Assembly (NCBI GenBank): GCA_947471745.1
Contig: CANJKZ010000781.1
Coordinates: forward strand, 248,001 to 312,000
DNA from: Closterium sp. Naga37s-1
Lineage: Eukaryota > Streptophyta > Zygnematophyceae > Desmidiales > Closteriaceae
DNA: 64,000 bases
Reading direction: 5' to 3'
The notes under the pieces were generated by a model that was given only the letters and a program-made list of their open reading frames with translations, was not told the DNA's origin and did not search any database. Positions within the stretch are counted from its first letter, which is position 1. Each line of letters starts with the position of its first letter. The position numbers were made by a program, and so were the translations under genes. Shown piece by piece: positions 20,789 to 32,800 of the stretch.

Positions 20789-23072
20789 TCTTCTTCAGCC
20801 ACAACCCAAACTCCTTGCTCAGAAACTCTCCCCCTCGATCGGTGCGGATTGACTTGACTAGACGGTCTTGTTGCCGCTCCACCATCGGGAACCAATCCGT
20901 CTTCAACGTTTCAGCCACGTCGCTCTTCTTGGCCAGCACGTACACCCAAGTCATGCGGGTGTAGACGTCGACAATGGTGAGAAAATACTCAGCTCCAGCA
21001 GCTCCAAGCTTCAGGGGGCCCACCACGTCCATCACCACCTCATCAAGCGGTGCCTTTGCCGTTGCCTCCGAACTAGGGAACGGAAACCGGGTGAACTTGG
21101 CTTGAATGCACGTCGGGCAGCCAAGCACCTCATCGGGCTCCCCCTTCACACGTATGCCAGCAACCATCTCATTCTTCACTAGCTGCTGCAAGATCGGTAG
21201 GGCCACATGCCCCATGCGCCGATGCAAGGTGAGCCAATCACACTCCCCCGTAGCCGAAGTTGGATTGGAGAATGCCGCGCTCGCAATAGCGCCCCACATA
21301 CTCTCTCCGTAGTCCTCCTCCGCTGCTGCCTCTGGGTTCTCCTCACCCTTTTGCTGCTCCTTGGTTGCTGCACCACTCTCCTTAGGTTCACTGAACTTGC
21401 TGGTCCCTCCAGGTTTGCTCTTCTTGAGCTCATTCTCCTTAGCGCGACCGTTCGCACCATCGTCGCTACCGACCGCTCCATCCTTGGTGCTGATGCTTGC
21501 TGCCACTTGCCTCTCCTTAGGCATAGGGACCACTGGGATCTGCCACATCTCGTTGTAGACATCCCTGTCCTCATGAAGGTCCCAAAGAATTCGATCGCCA
21601 AGCCTTGCGGTGTAGGTCTTGGCTCCCTTCGAGTTCGTGTCCATGCCGGCCTTTGCCAACCGCCGCACGGAAATCAGGTTTGCAGCAAGGCTGGGCACCC
21701 AAAGCACGTTCTTGAGGCCCACCATCTTCCCATCAGCACCCTTGAACATGGCCTTGCCCATGCCTTTCACCTCTGCTCGCTGCCCCAAAGCCGATGTGAC
21801 ATGCTTCACCGGTGACGGCTCGAGTTCGGTGAGCAAGTCCGGGCGAGGTGTCATGCTATAGGTAGCGCCACTATCAATCACCCAATAGTCCAGGGGGTGT
21901 AGGGTCACCTTCCCCACAGCTGCTGGCTCCTCAAAGCCTTCATCCTTCTCTGGACCAGCCGGTACTTGCGTCGACACGAAGTAGAATAGACCCGGGTATC
22001 GATCGTCGCTCGGGTCCTTGTCGTTGTTTCCGCTCTTCATGTTTGCAGCTCCGCCACCGCGACCGCCACGGCCTCCACGGCCTCGTCCTCTCCCTCCTCC
22101 TGCTCCTCTACCCTCTTGGCCTTGAGCAGGGGTCCAACCATCAGGGAGTTTGTAACAGTCGCGCCACATGTGTCCGCTCTTGTGGCAATAGTGACACTCG
22201 CCGTCGAATCGGCCGCGACCGCGTCCGTAGCTCTTGTCGTCGCTGCCGTAACCGCCACTCCTGCGGCCTCCGCCGAAGTTGCTGCCACCAAACCTTCCTC
22301 CCCCTCGTCCTCTGCCTCTTCCTCGACCATATCCACGGCCGATGCTCGCTGCCCCAGCGCCATCCGCACTCGCCAACTCACGGCGGCGGAAATCCTCTTG
22401 AAGGATAGCTCGCTTCACGTCTTCAAGCGAGAGGCGGGGCAAGTCGCGATTAAGGTTGATGATGAGCGAGGACCATGACTCTGGGAGTAAGGCCAGCAAC
22501 TTGGTCTTCTTTTGGAGCTCACTGTAGTTCAAATCAGCTCCCTCAAGCCGCGTCAACAAGTCGAAGAATTTCTGCACCCCTTCTTCAACCGCTTCGTCTT
22601 CTTCAATTCGTAGTGCCGCCATTTGCCGTTCCAACACCACCGCTACCGCCGCTGTTGCAGGAGCATGTACACCCTTGAGAGCAGCCCATGCCTTTGGTCC
22701 TTTCTCTGGTTCACGCTGGAATGGCTTGATGTGACGGATCTGACTGCTCCCCAACGCTTGCCCAAGTAAGAGATAGCCTTGTGCGCTCTTCCGCACCCAC
22801 GGGCTCTTCTCCGGGTCGTTCTCGGGGCGCTTCTCCGTTCCTTCCATCACCTCCAGCAGGTCATAGTGGTCAAAGATGTTCTCCATCTTGAAGGACCATT
22901 CAGCAAAGTTGTCACCGTTGAACTTGTCAAGCCCAAACACCCTAGGCTCATCCCTAGGTGGGCCAAGACTTGGTTGCATGGGCGCCATGGCTGAATCACG
23001 GGGTTGGCCTTGAGCTTGGGCTTCTCCACTGCCACCAGCAACTCTGCCACCCCTTTCCTCAGGTCCATCCAT
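20682..23072 (-). CDS. Element B gag-protease-integrase ORF (frameshifted end)
   Basis: Capsid region FGLDKFNGDNFAEWSFKMEN, zinc knuckle CHYCHKSGHMWRDC, Gly/Arg-rich tails, protease YWVIDSGATYSMT, GAG-pre-integrase LTLHRRMGHVALPILQQL, integrase core MDVVGPL and IRTDRGGEFLSKEF. The first ATG is 23072; the frame opens upstream without ATG. At 20751-20755 B has five G where intact element A has four; this shifts the frame within integrase, before its catalytic Glu. Confidence 0.9.
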   Translation of the reverse strand: MDGPEERGGRVAGGSGEAQAQGQPRDSAMAPMQPSLGPPRDEPRVFGLDKFNGDNFAEWSFKMENIFDHYDLLEVMEGTEKRPENDPEKSPWVRKSAQGYLLLGQALGSSQIRHIKPFQREPEKGPKAWAALKGVHAPATAAVAVVLERQMAALRIEEDEAVEEGVQKFFDLLTRLEGADLNYSELQKKTKLLALLPESWSSLIINLNRDLPRLSLEDVKRAILQEDFRRRELASADGAGAASIGRGYGRGRGRGRGGGRFGGSNFGGGRRSGGYGSDDKSYGRGRGRFDGECHYCHKSGHMWRDCYKLPDGWTPAQGQEGRGAGGGRGRGRGGRGGRGGGAANMKSGNNDKDPSDDRYPGLFYFVSTQVPAGPEKDEGFEEPAAVGKVTLHPLDYWVIDSGATYSMTPRPDLLTELEPSPVKHVTSALGQRAEVKGMGKAMFKGADGKMVGLKNVLWVPSLAANLISVRRLAKAGMDTNSKGAKTYTARLGDRILWDLHEDRDVYNEMWQIPVVPMPKERQVAASISTKDGAVGSDDGANGRAKENELKKSKPGGTSKFSEPKESGAATKEQQKGEENPEAAAEEDYGESMWGAIASAAFSNPTSATGECDWLTLHRRMGHVALPILQQLVKNEMVAGIRVKGEPDEVLGCPTCIQAKFTRFPFPSSEATAKAPLDEVVMDVVGPLKLGAAGAEYFLTIVDVYTRMTWVYVLAKKSDVAETLKTDWFPMVERQQDRLVKSIRTDRGGEFLSKEFGLWLKKNGIRHSLTMPYSPCNERHRRASEPHNHGGGTRVAH

Positions 23073-23904
23073 TGTCGAAACTGCTCCAAGGGGCTCTGAT
23101 ACCACTTGTTATAGTCACAATAGGCTTGAATGTGCCTAAAGCGAAAGATAGAGAGCACAGACGGATTTCTGCACAGCGGCTTCAAACGTTGATAACGTTC
23201 TGCTCACAGCTGCAAATGACTTGATTCAAATTGGATCTGGAGCGTCTTCACGTCGTCTACAATTAGCAACTTAGATTGCACGATTTGATAAAGAATTGAC
23301 GACACAGCGTCGGTTTGAACGAACGGTACTATGGCAGCCACTATAGTCTTAGAACACAAGATAGGAAGAGTTACGAGTTGGGAATGACTCCCAGCTCCTA
23401 CAAACCCCAAGAGCCGAGGTACAGTGATGTGGAACAGTGCCACACTGTCCCCAACCACGAAGGGTCTCGAAACTACCCTTCACTAGGGCCTACACCAAGT
23501 GAAATGTTACACTACACAAAGTAATGTAACTATCTTCAATATCTTGAGGTGTACCCTTTTGGCAAGCTTCGAAATCACTTGAGGCTTGACACCAAGGCTC
23601 GGGCTCTTCATCACAAACTCATCCTTGAGTTCTTGATGGGTCTGCTGCACACACCTGCGACACGCCGAACGTTCGACACTGGACAAAATAGAAACCGCGC
23701 GCGAGACACAAACGACCGCGTAACACGCGTCTAGCGATAACTCGCTATTGACTCGACACACACACTCGACATCATGACTCAACATTCACACACAATTATA
23801 AGCATGAAATATATATTATCCCATGCCCTCATACCATTCCATACGCACACACATTCACGCACACGGACAACAAGCCGAGTGCAAACCGTAGGGTTGCACC
23901 AACA

Positions 23905-24300
23905 CTAATTTCTTTGCTCCACACGCTTCCCGAAGTTGTGATGCAGGCTTTCCGGTTGACCCAGCCGATCTAAGGGTTGAATCGCTTCAAGAAATCACTC
24001 TTCGAGATAAAATCTTGGCCCTTGATATCCGTGACTGGTAGCGTCGGCTTCCACCTTAGCGCACCTGTTTGTAGCTGTAAGGTTGACTCGCCGTGAATTG
24101 GAAATTTGCTGCCGTCCACCATCAGTGCCATGAACTGAGACTCCTCCTCCTCCGAGGATTTCTCCAACGTCTCGCGGTCACACACCGAGTGGGACGCTCC
24201 ACTATCCACCATCGCCTGGAGGCATCGCCCTTTGCAGAGCACCTCGAGGAGTAGTGGCTGCCGCCGCTCCGAGTAGCCAAAGATAGTCTCATTTATAGGG
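23905..24300 (-). pseudogene. Ty3/gypsy protease remnant (other half of the gypsy at 15.7-17.4 kb)
   Basis: The 90-residue frame at 24242-23970 has the retropepsin motif MVDSGASHSVCDRETL and a downstream strand IKGQDFISKSDFLKRFNP. Decayed sequence IGWVNRKACI follows toward element B. Order and strand fit the RT-integrase remnant left of B. Confidence 0.75.
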
Positions 24301-24928
24301 TTACAGGGTACATAAAAAAAATATTATCCCTATTTGCAATTTCAGTTAAGGGTAGAATGATTTTTCTGAGACCGATACAGCTTCTCATGGGCCAAGGAAC
24401 CTTCCTTAAACCTTTGCAGCTGCGTTGGCTTCACCTATGGGGAACGGGTAGCCTTCACACCATGCTCGCAGGAGTTATTAGTAACTTTTTTAAACGCTCG
24501 GCCATTTTCAATGATCTGGAGTTATTTCCCCATCATTTCTGAAGGCTTTTCTCTTAGCCTCTAACCCTCCCTTCAAGATTTTCAAAGGCTTGAAAACCAC
24601 GAGAAGTAATATTTTGAATTGACGTATCTTAATAAGAGAACTTTAACAGTTTCTTACTCTCGGGGGTGTTCGGCTCGAGTTTCCTGGTCGGTGCAGAATA
24701 TTACTTTCCTCGTCAACTTCTCCTTTTTTTGCGGATTCTCCATTTTTCTTGGCGAATTCCCCTATTGCTGGCTGGTAATGACGTTTTAAATTCACGCCAT
24801 CATATTCTCCTTTTTTTTCGCCCGCTCCAAAATCGCCACATCGTCTCTCTCGTTTTTCTCTCTCTCTCTCTCTTGTATTTTTCCCTGGGCGTTTTTTTTA
24901 TCGTCAGCTCGATGTGCGGCTACTGACT

Positions 24929-24967
<39 letters not shown>

Positions 24968-25038
24968 GGAAACCCACCGCTGCGGCCTGGGCGCCTCCTC
25001 TTCCCTCTCCTGCAGTTGCTGCAACTGAACCTGCTGCT
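24301..25038. other. Spacer with CT microsatellite and 32-bp T tract
   Basis: AT-rich sequence without coding signal, with TC repeats near 24852-24873 and an uninterrupted T run at about 24930-24961. The T run could be the poly(A) of a minus-strand retroposed copy, but no such body is recognisable to its right. Confidence 0.6.
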
Positions 25039-25617
25039 ATGAGTGTAACTCCTCTATTCTCTCATGCTATAGCTGAAGTTGCACCTGCTGCTCCAGCCGT
25101 GGCTCCTCCTCTAGCCTCTACTGCTGTGGCTGCAACTGAGCCTGCAGCAGCGGGTATGGCTCCTCCTCTACCCTCCCCTACTGTGCCTGCCGCTGCATCT
25201 GCTGCTGCGGCCGTGGCTCCTCCTCTACACTCTCCTGTTGTGGCTGCAACTGAACTTGCTGTTGCGGGTGTACCTCCTCCTCTACCCTCTCCTGTTGCGG
25301 CTGCAACTGCACCTGGTGTTGCGGCCGTGGCTCCTCCCCTACCCTCTCTCACTGCTGTCGTTGTGCTGCGCCTGCTGTTGCTGTTGCTGGTGCTGTTGCC
25401 GCTCGAGAGTACTCAGCAGGTGCGTGAGGTAATGGACAGGAGTCTATTTAGGTTATGCAGAGCCAGTGCCACTAGTGGCACCTCCAACAACGCTACCCCT
25501 AATGCTTCTAGCTCCAGCACGCCCAGATCCAGAACCTCCACCGACAACTCCCTCAGAGCCTCCATTACCTCTTGCAAGAACACCCCCAGACTCCAAAGCG
25601 ATTGGCTGCAGGGATGA
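25039..25617 (+). repeat. 57-bp array coding Pro/Ala repeats
   Basis: Five imperfect copies of a 19-residue unit of the VAPPLPSPVAAATAPGVAA kind, followed by a Ser/Thr-rich tail. The frame runs up to the RNase H fragment at 25618. Pro/Ser-rich linkers of this type lie between integrase and RT in copia elements, so it may be a linker now joined to RNase H by deletion. Confidence 0.65.
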
Positions 25618-26219
25618 ATGAGGAGCAGGTAGCAGCTGGAATGAGGGTGGTCAAGTATCTTGGCCAAACACCGACCGTTGGGCTGCAATACTCGGCAGCG
25701 GCACAAAGGCGCCAAAAGGGCGCGGATGGAGTTGAAGCCAGACGTTTGTTCCTCACATCCTACTCCGATGCCTCTTATGCATCGGAACCAGAGGACATGA
25801 CAAGTGTGGGAGGCTTCATTTGCTGTGTTGGTGGAGGCCCAACTGCTTGGGAAAGCAAGAAGCAGGTGGACCAAGCTTTGAGCTCAGTGGAGTCCGAGTA
25901 CATGGCACTCTTCCGTGACGTGCGGGAGATTGTGTGGCAGCGGCGTTTGTTGGCTGAATTGGGAGAGGAGCAGCAAGGACCTACCCCACTCTACTGTGAC
26001 AGCCAGGGTGCCATTGCACTGGTTAAGAACTCTGTGTTGCACAGCCTCACCAAGCACATGAGGGTGAAATGACACTGGACGAGGAGCATGGTGGCCGCGG
26101 GTGAAGTTGAGCTGCACTATGTGAAGACGACGGGGCAGCCAACTGACATGATGACCAAGAGGCTGGTGGAGCAGCAGCATTGGAAGTGCTGCAAGCTAGT
26201 TGGGGTGGAACTGAACTAA
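25618..26219 (+). pseudogene. Copia family 1 remnant C: RNase H fragment
   Basis: Starts abruptly at NEEQVAAGMRVVKYLGQTPT and ends CKLVGVELN with a stop, matching the end of element A pol. A TGA replaces a Trp codon after HMRVK. A polypurine tract (CCGAGGGGGAGTT) follows, then its 3' LTR. Confidence 0.9.
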
Positions 26220-26258
26220 GAGAGCAACATCCTAAGGCCAACGATCCGAGGGGGAGTT

Positions 26259-26895
26259 TGTTGGTGCAACCCTACGGTTTGCACTCGGCTTGTTGTCTGT
26301 GTGCGCGCCTGCATGTGTGCATGGAATGGAATGAGGACATAAAATAATCTATATTTCATGCTTATGAATGTGTGTGCATGATGAGTCATGATGTCGAGTG
26401 TATGTGTCGAGTCAATAGCGAGTTATCACTAGTCGCGTTTTACGCGGTCATTTGTGTCTCGTGCGCGGTTTCTATGTTGTCGTTTGTCTCGTGCGTGGTT
26501 TCTATTTTGTCGTTTGTCTCGTGCGCGGTTTCTATTTTGTCGTGTGTCGAACGTTCGGCATGTCACAGGTGTGTGCAGCAGACCCTTCAAGAACTCAGGG
26601 CGTATTCCTAGCTTCGTGTCATCCCGTGTTTGTGTCATCCGAAATTGTGGGAGCCAATCGGGAAACCCGCGTTTCGAGCTTTGAATTTTCCTATTGGATC
26701 CCACAATTTCGGATGACACAAATCCAGGATGACACGAAGCTAGGAATACGCCCTCAGGTTGAGTTTATGGTGAAGAATCAGAGCCTTGGTTTCAAGCTTC
26801 AAGTGATTTCGAAGCTCGCCAAAATGGTACACTTCAGGATATTGAGAATAGTTACATTACATTGTGTAGTGTAGCATTTCCTTAGGTGTGAGCCC
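26259..26895 (+). mobile_element. Truncated 3' LTR of copia remnant C
   Basis: Begins TGTTGGTGCAACCC directly after the polypurine tract and follows the family 1 LTR to about 26895, where it is cut off by minus-strand family 2 RT sequence. The last 200 bp or so of the LTR are missing. A 156-bp foldback element sits inside it at 26598-26753. Confidence 0.88.
26598..26753. mobile_element. 156-bp foldback MITE inside a copia LTR
   Basis: The ends are a perfect inverted repeat of 27 bp beginning GGGCGTATTCCTAGCTTCGT. Pairing resumes after four mismatched bases (TTTGTGTCATCCGAAATTGT) to give arms of about 62 bp. The flanks are TCA on both sides (26595-26597, 26754-26756). Family 1 LTRs without the insert read through GAACTCA then AGGATGAGTTT, so they serve as empty sites. 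Size, GGG termini and a 3-bp duplication suggest a Tourist-like (PIF/Harbinger) MITE, though TCA is not the usual TWA target. Confidence 0.92.
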
Positions 26896-28735
26896 TTGTG
26901 GAGAGTCGCGGTCAAGCTTGCTCTGCAAGAAGGCGATCTTCATGTCCAGCTGCATTAGGTTGAAGTCGAGGACGGCGACGATGCTGAGGAAGATCCTCAG
27001 CATGACGTAGCTGCTCACCGGCGCGTACATCTCGTCGTAGTCGGCGCCATACACCTGCGTGAAGCCTTTCACGACCAGCCTAGCCTTCTCACACTCGACG
27101 GTGTCGTCAATGCGGTACTTCGTCGTCAGCACCCACCAGCTCTTCATAATGTTCACGCCGGGAGGGCGTTCGACCAGCTCCCATGTGCCCATGGCGAGGA
27201 GACTACGGATTTCCTCCTCCATTGCGGCCTCACTGCCTTGCCCTTCCAGCTCGCCAGTGCCTCCTTCACCATCATCGTCACGATGTCCCAACGGTGCTCG
27301 AGGTCGGCGTGCATGTCGGGGTCGAGCTCGGGCAGGTCGTCGTCATCCTCGGCGTCGTCGTACGCCGGGTCGTCATCGTCCACGTCGTACACCGTGGTGA
27401 AGGCGGCCGGGATGAAGAAGTCGGACGGCCTCCGAATTCGGCCTGTACGCCGTGGTCCAGGCTGGATCTCCACCATGTCACTGTCTGTGGACTCCTCGGT
27501 GTCTGACTTCTCCCCTTCGTTGTCCCCGGCATCGCTGCTCTCAGCGTCTTGCTGCACCACGGTTGGCGTCCCTACCGACTTCTCCCATGCGGTTGGCTCC
27601 CCTCTCGGCTGCTACCCTGCCGATGCCTCGTCACCGGCTTCACTTCCTCGGCCTCATCCTCCTTGGTCGGTGTCGACTTCACTCTCACGCCGATGTGCGG
27701 AACGTCACGTCGGCCACTGGCGATGCACTCGGCCGGCGCCGCAAGCGACGCCCCACTTTTCTCCTCATCACTGCTGGCCGACGTCGAATTCAGTCCACGC
27801 ACGTCGGAGACAATTGGCGGGGTAGGAGGTGCAGGAGGAGGGGAAGGAGGGTGGACGACCTCGACGTACTCATCAGCAAGCTCGCCGACCTTGGCGAGCA
27901 GAGGCAGTGTTGCCGTCGAGGAGTCCGTTGTGGGTTGGTCGGCGTCCGTCCCGATGTCAGCCCGTGCTCCTACTTCCACACCTCCAGCGACATCGTCTCG
28001 TAGAACACTATGTCCGACGTGGTGACCACCCGATTCTCGGCGATGTGAAGGAGCTCCCAGCCCTTGCTCTCCTCCGACACGCCGAGGTGAAGGGCCCACT
28101 TGGCCTTCGGCTTCAGCTTCCCACCGCGCTGCTGCTCGGGGACGAGGAACTGCGCCATACAGCCCCACACTCATGCCAGCGACAAGTTGGGCTTCTTCCC
28201 AGTCAGGAGCTGGAACGGCATCGTCCAAGGCGGCAGCGCCGACCTCTCAAGGCAGTTGCAGACCCAGACGGCCTGACGCAGATCGAGGTGCCACCAGTGG
28301 TGCTGCACACCCATGTGCAGCAGCATCGTCCGCACCGACTCCACCACCGTCCGCATCTCCCACTCCACCATGCCATTCTGCTGCGGAGTGTACGGGCAGG
28401 TGAGGTCGTGGAGGATCCCCTTGCCATCCACGAAGGCGGTGAAGTCCTTCCCGAGGAACTCCCCTCCCCGGTCAGGACGCAGCATCAACACCGACTACTG
28501 CATTTGCCTCTCAACCACCACCAGCCACTGCATAAACTCCTGCAGCACGTCCGACTTCTTAGCGACATGCCTCACCCACACGTAGCGGGTCTTGCGGTCC
28601 TTGAGCAGCAAGAAGTATAAGCTGCCTTGGCAGCAACCCGAAATGGCCCCCACAAGTCGATGTGCACGATGGCCAGTGCATCGTCGGCGTTCGAGCCTTT
28701 GTTGGGGAAGGTGTGTCGCGCCAGCTTCCCGCCGA
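26896..28735 (-). pseudogene. Copia family 2 remnant D: integrase, linker, start of RT
   Basis: Right to left: integrase (HIDLWGPF, RPDRGGEFLGKDF, PYTPQQNGMVEWEMRT; TPQQNGMVEWE has Trp-Glu where others have Ala-Glu), an acidic/Pro-rich linker, and RT (ELVERPPGVNIMKSWWVLTT, VVKGFTQVYGADYDEMYAPV, MQLDMKIAFLQSKLDR). It stops at 26896 against LTR C, and on the right at about 28735 against LTR-like sequence. Frames are broken by several shifts. Confidence 0.8.
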
Positions 28736-29036
28736 CGCAGGGCAGGGCGTGTCGACCGCCGTCGAGCAGAGGCCACACCCTTGGCCGTGCGCAAGGCAGG
28801 GCGTGCGTAGGGCAGGCCGTGTCGCCGTCGAGGAGCAGAGGCCACACCCTTAGTCGACCAGCTCTAGGTCGACGACACTCCTGGTCGACCAGCTCCAGGT
28901 CGACCAGCACACCTGTCAGCCGGCTACACCCGGTCGGCTTCCCCAGTGCGGCGTCACCAAGTCGACGCCGCCGATATCGACCTCGCCAGGTCGACCACCT
29001 GAAGTCGGGCGCCCTCCCAAATTCGGCGCTCGTGCA
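28736..29036 (-). mobile_element. Family 2 LTR fragment, left of element A
   Basis: GTCGACC-rich sequence resembling family 2 LTRs. Its last bases (CGGCGCTCGTGCA) join to 35525 onward across element A, as in the uninterrupted family 2 LTR at 44.6 kb. It is therefore part of the 3' LTR of element F, split by A. Confidence 0.6.
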
Positions 29037-29855
29037 TGTTATAGTCACAATAGGCTTGAATGTGCCTAAAACGAAAGATAGAGAGCACAGACGGATTTCT
29101 GCACAGCGGCTTCAAACGTTGATAGCGTTCTGCTCACAGCTGCAAATGACTTGATTCAAATTGGATCTGGAGCGTCTTCACGTCGTCTACAATTATCAAT
29201 TTAGATTGCACGATTTGATAAAGAATTGACGACACAGCGTCGGTTTGAACGAACGGTACTATGGCAGCCACTATAGTCTTAGAACACAAGATAGGAAGAG
29301 TTACGAGTTGGGAATGACTCCCAGCTCCTACAAACCCCAAGAGCCGAGGTACAGTGATGTGGAACAGTGCCACACTGTCCCCAACCACGAAGGGTCTCGA
29401 AACTACCCTTCACTAGGGCCTACACCAAGTGAAATGTTACACTACACAAAGTAATGTAACTATCTTCAATATCTTGAGGTGTACCCTTTTGGCAAGCTTC
29501 GAAATCACTTGAGGCTTGACACCAAGGCTCGGGCTCTTCATCACAAACTCATCCTTGAGTTCTTGATGGGTCTGCTGCACACACCTGCGACACGCCGAAC
29601 GTTCGACACAGGACAAAATAGAAACCGCGCACGACAAAATAGAAACCGCGCGCGAGACACAAACGACCGCGTAACACGCGTCTAGCGATAACTCGCTATT
29701 GACTCGACACACACACTCGACATCATGACTCAACATTCACACACAATTATAAGCATGAAATATATATTATCCCATGCCCTCATACCATTCCATACACACA
29801 CACATTCACGCACACGGACAACAAGCCGAGTGCAAACCGTAGGGTTGCACCAACA
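29037..29855 (-). repeat. Element A 3' LTR (819 bp)
   Basis: Same length and, by eye, same sequence as 34701-35519, including both 21-bp units. Small ORFs within all family 1 LTRs recur only because the LTR recurs. Confidence 0.93.
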
Positions 29856-29896
29856 AACTCCCCCTCGGATTGTTGGCCTTAGGATATGTTGCTCTC

Positions 29897-32800
29897 TCAG
29901 TTCAGAGCCATCCCAGCCAGCTTGCAACACTTCCAATGCTGCTGCTCCACCAGCCTCTTGGTCATCATGTCAGCCGGCTGCCCCGTGGTCTTCACGTAGC
30001 GCAACTCAACTTCACCCGCGGTTACCATGCTCCTCGTCCAATGCCACTTCACCCTCATGTGCTTCGTGAGTCCATGCAACACAGGGTTCTTAGCAAGAGC
30101 AATGGCACCCTGGCTGTCACAGTACAGTGGGGTAGGTCCTTGCTGCTCCTCCCCCAATTCAGCCAACAAACGCCGCTGCCACACAATCTCCCGTACGGCA
30201 CGGAAGAGTGCCATGTACTCGGACTCCACCGAGCTCAAAGCTTGGTCAACCTGCTTCTTGCTCTCCCAAGCAGTTGGGCCTCCACCAACACAGCATATGA
30301 AGCCTCCCACACTTGTCATGTCCTCTGGTTCTGATGCATATGAAGCATCCGAGTAGGCGGTGAGGAACAAACGCCCGGGTTCAACACCATCCGCGCCCTT
30401 TTGGCGCCTTTGTGCCGCCGCCGAGTATTGCAGCCCAACGGTCGGTGTTTGGCCAAGATACTTGGCCACCCTCATTCCAGCTGCTACCTGCTCCTCATTA
30501 GGGCATTGCACAACCCTAGCCAGCTGCCCGGTAGCAAACGCGACGTCCGGTCGGGTGTTTACCGCCGCATACATGAGGCTGCCCACCAACGAGTGAAATC
30601 GGCGCCTCTCCTCTTCACCAACGCTCTCCTCCTCTGGTCCCTTCACACACTTGAACCCAGAGGGAAAGGGTGTAGCCACATGGCCTTCACTCTGCCCAAA
30701 GTTGGCAGCCAATGCCTCCAGGTACTTTCGTTGATGCACCCGCATGCACCGCTTCTCCACATCTCGTTCGATGTGGAGCCCAAGGTAGAAGCTCACGTCA
30801 CCAAGGGCCTTGCACTTGAACTTGTCTTGAAGCTTCAGCATCACCTCCTTCACAAGGTCAGAAGAGGGTGAGAAAATGAGGATGTCATCCACATAAACCA
30901 CCATGAAACTCTTCTGCTCCCCCTCGCCAAGCATGAACAAGGAGTGATCGGCCGTTGAGGGAGTGAAGCCGATCTCCTCCAAAACTCCTCGCAGCTTCAA
31001 GTACCACTGCCTAGGGGCCTGCTTCAGTCCATAAAGGGCCTTCTTCAGCCTCAAAACTCTGCCACTACCATCATCAAACCCCTCTGGCTGCGCCATGAAA
31101 ATCTCTTCCTCAAGGACGCCATTGAGGAATGCCGTTGTGACATCCATTTGTTTCACCACCCATCCTTTGATGGCAGCTCCCGCGAGTAGGGTTCGCAGCG
31201 TCGTCGGCTTCACCACAGGAGCAAACAACTCCTTATAGTCCACCTTCTCCTTCTGCTGGTACCCCTTCGCCACAAGCCTAGACTTGTAGCGCTCGATCTT
31301 GCCGTCGGCGTCGGACTTGATCTTGAAGAGCCACTTGGACGTAATCGACTTACGCCCCTCCGGTAGCTCCACCAATTCCCATGTGCCATTCTCCTCAATG
31401 CTCTTCAGCTCACTCTCCATTGCCTTCTTCCACTCCTCAGCATCACTACTCTCCAAGGCCTCCTTGAGAGTTGCTGGTTCCCCCGGCATCTCCACCGGAG
31501 AGAAGAACGCGAAGGCACACTCCTCGTAGTCACTCTCCTCGTCTTCTCCAACTATAAGTGCCGCTCCGGCCAAGGCTGACTTGGCTGGCTTTCCCAGTGC
31601 CTCATAGGTCAGCCTATTTGGGGCTTGGATTCTCCTTTTGCCCCTTCCTTCTTCCTCAGCTGCAGGGACATGAAGGCCTTGGCGTTGCTGCGGGGTGACT
31701 CGGATCCGTGGAGCACTCGTAGTGCGAGAAGGAAGTGTCGGTGCACGCTCGCTCACTTGCTGAACCTCCTCCTCTTCTTCCTCTGCATCCTTGGCCTCCT
31801 CTCCCCCATTCACAAGGGAAGATTGCCTTGTGGTGGTGCTGCCGCTGCTCAGCTCCAAGGGCAGCTCCACATGCTCCAAACCGGAACTCTTCACGTCCCC
31901 CAACCGCACGCCTATCTTCGCCTCATTCTCCGCCTTCCAATCCTTGTACATCAGATTCTCCATGAATTTGCAGTCCCTGCTCACCAAGAATTTCTTGGTG
32001 AATGGGTCCCAAAGAAGCCACCCCTTGCTGTTTTGAGCCATGCCCAAGTGCACAGCCCATATCGCCTTGGCACCGAGCTTGTTGTGCCGAAGATGCTTAG
32101 GCACGAGCGCCATGCACATGCACCCGAACACCCGAAGCATATCCACCTTTGGCTTCCTTCCAATCCACTCCACATAGGGCACCCATTTGTCTGCTCCCAC
32201 ATGAGTCAAAGCTCTGTTCTTGGCCACACATGCACTCCGCACCGCATCAGGCCAGAAATATTCGGGTAGCCCGGCTTCAATGAGCAACCCGCGCGCCGTC
32301 TCCGTGATTGTCCGGTTCGCTCGCTCGGCGATGCCGTTCATTGCAGGGGAGTATGGCATGGTAAGGGAGTGCCTTATGCCATTCTTCTTCAGCCACAATC
32401 CAAACTCCTTGCTCAAGAACTCTCCCCCTCGATCGGTGCGGATTGCCTTCACTAGCCGGTCTTGTTGCCGCTCCACCATCGGCAACCAATCGGTCTTCAC
32501 CGTTTCAGCCACGTCACTCTTCTTGGACAGCACGTACACCCAAGTCATGCGAGTGTAGACGTCCACAATGGTGAGAAAGTACTCAGCTCCAGCAGCTCCA
32601 AGCTTCAGGGGGCCCACCACGTCCATCACCACCTCATCAAGTGGTGCCTTAGCCGTTGCCTCCGAACTAGAGAACGGGAAACGGGTGAACTTGGCTTGCA
32701 TGCACGTCGGGCAGCCAATTACCTCATCGGGCTCCCCCTTCACACGTATGCCAGCAACCATCTCATTCTTCACTAGCTGCTGCAAGATGGGCAGGGCCAC

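Larger units (their letters stand above)
17451..23904 (-). mobile_element. Copia family 1 element B (near full length, frameshifted)
   Basis: It has 5' LTR 23107-23904 (798 bp), 3' LTR 17451-18260 (810 bp), a tRNA-Met type primer site at the 5' LTR (CTCTGATACCA on the plus strand) and a polypurine tract at the 3' LTR (plus strand AACTCCCCCTCGG). The 3' LTR lacks the outermost 9 bp (TGTTATAGT) seen in every other LTR of the family, and no target duplication is visible. The LTRs differ at several positions and by one 21-bp repeat unit, so B is older than element A. Confidence 0.93.

Noticed and set aside
24930-24961. Poly(A) tail of a SINE, LINE or retrogene on the minus strand
   Set aside because: No element body, target duplication or coding homology next to the T run.
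29037-29855. Small conserved ORFs (69, 84, 99 aa) recurring five times in the window
   Set aside because: They recur only because family 1 LTRs recur; no coding signal of their own.
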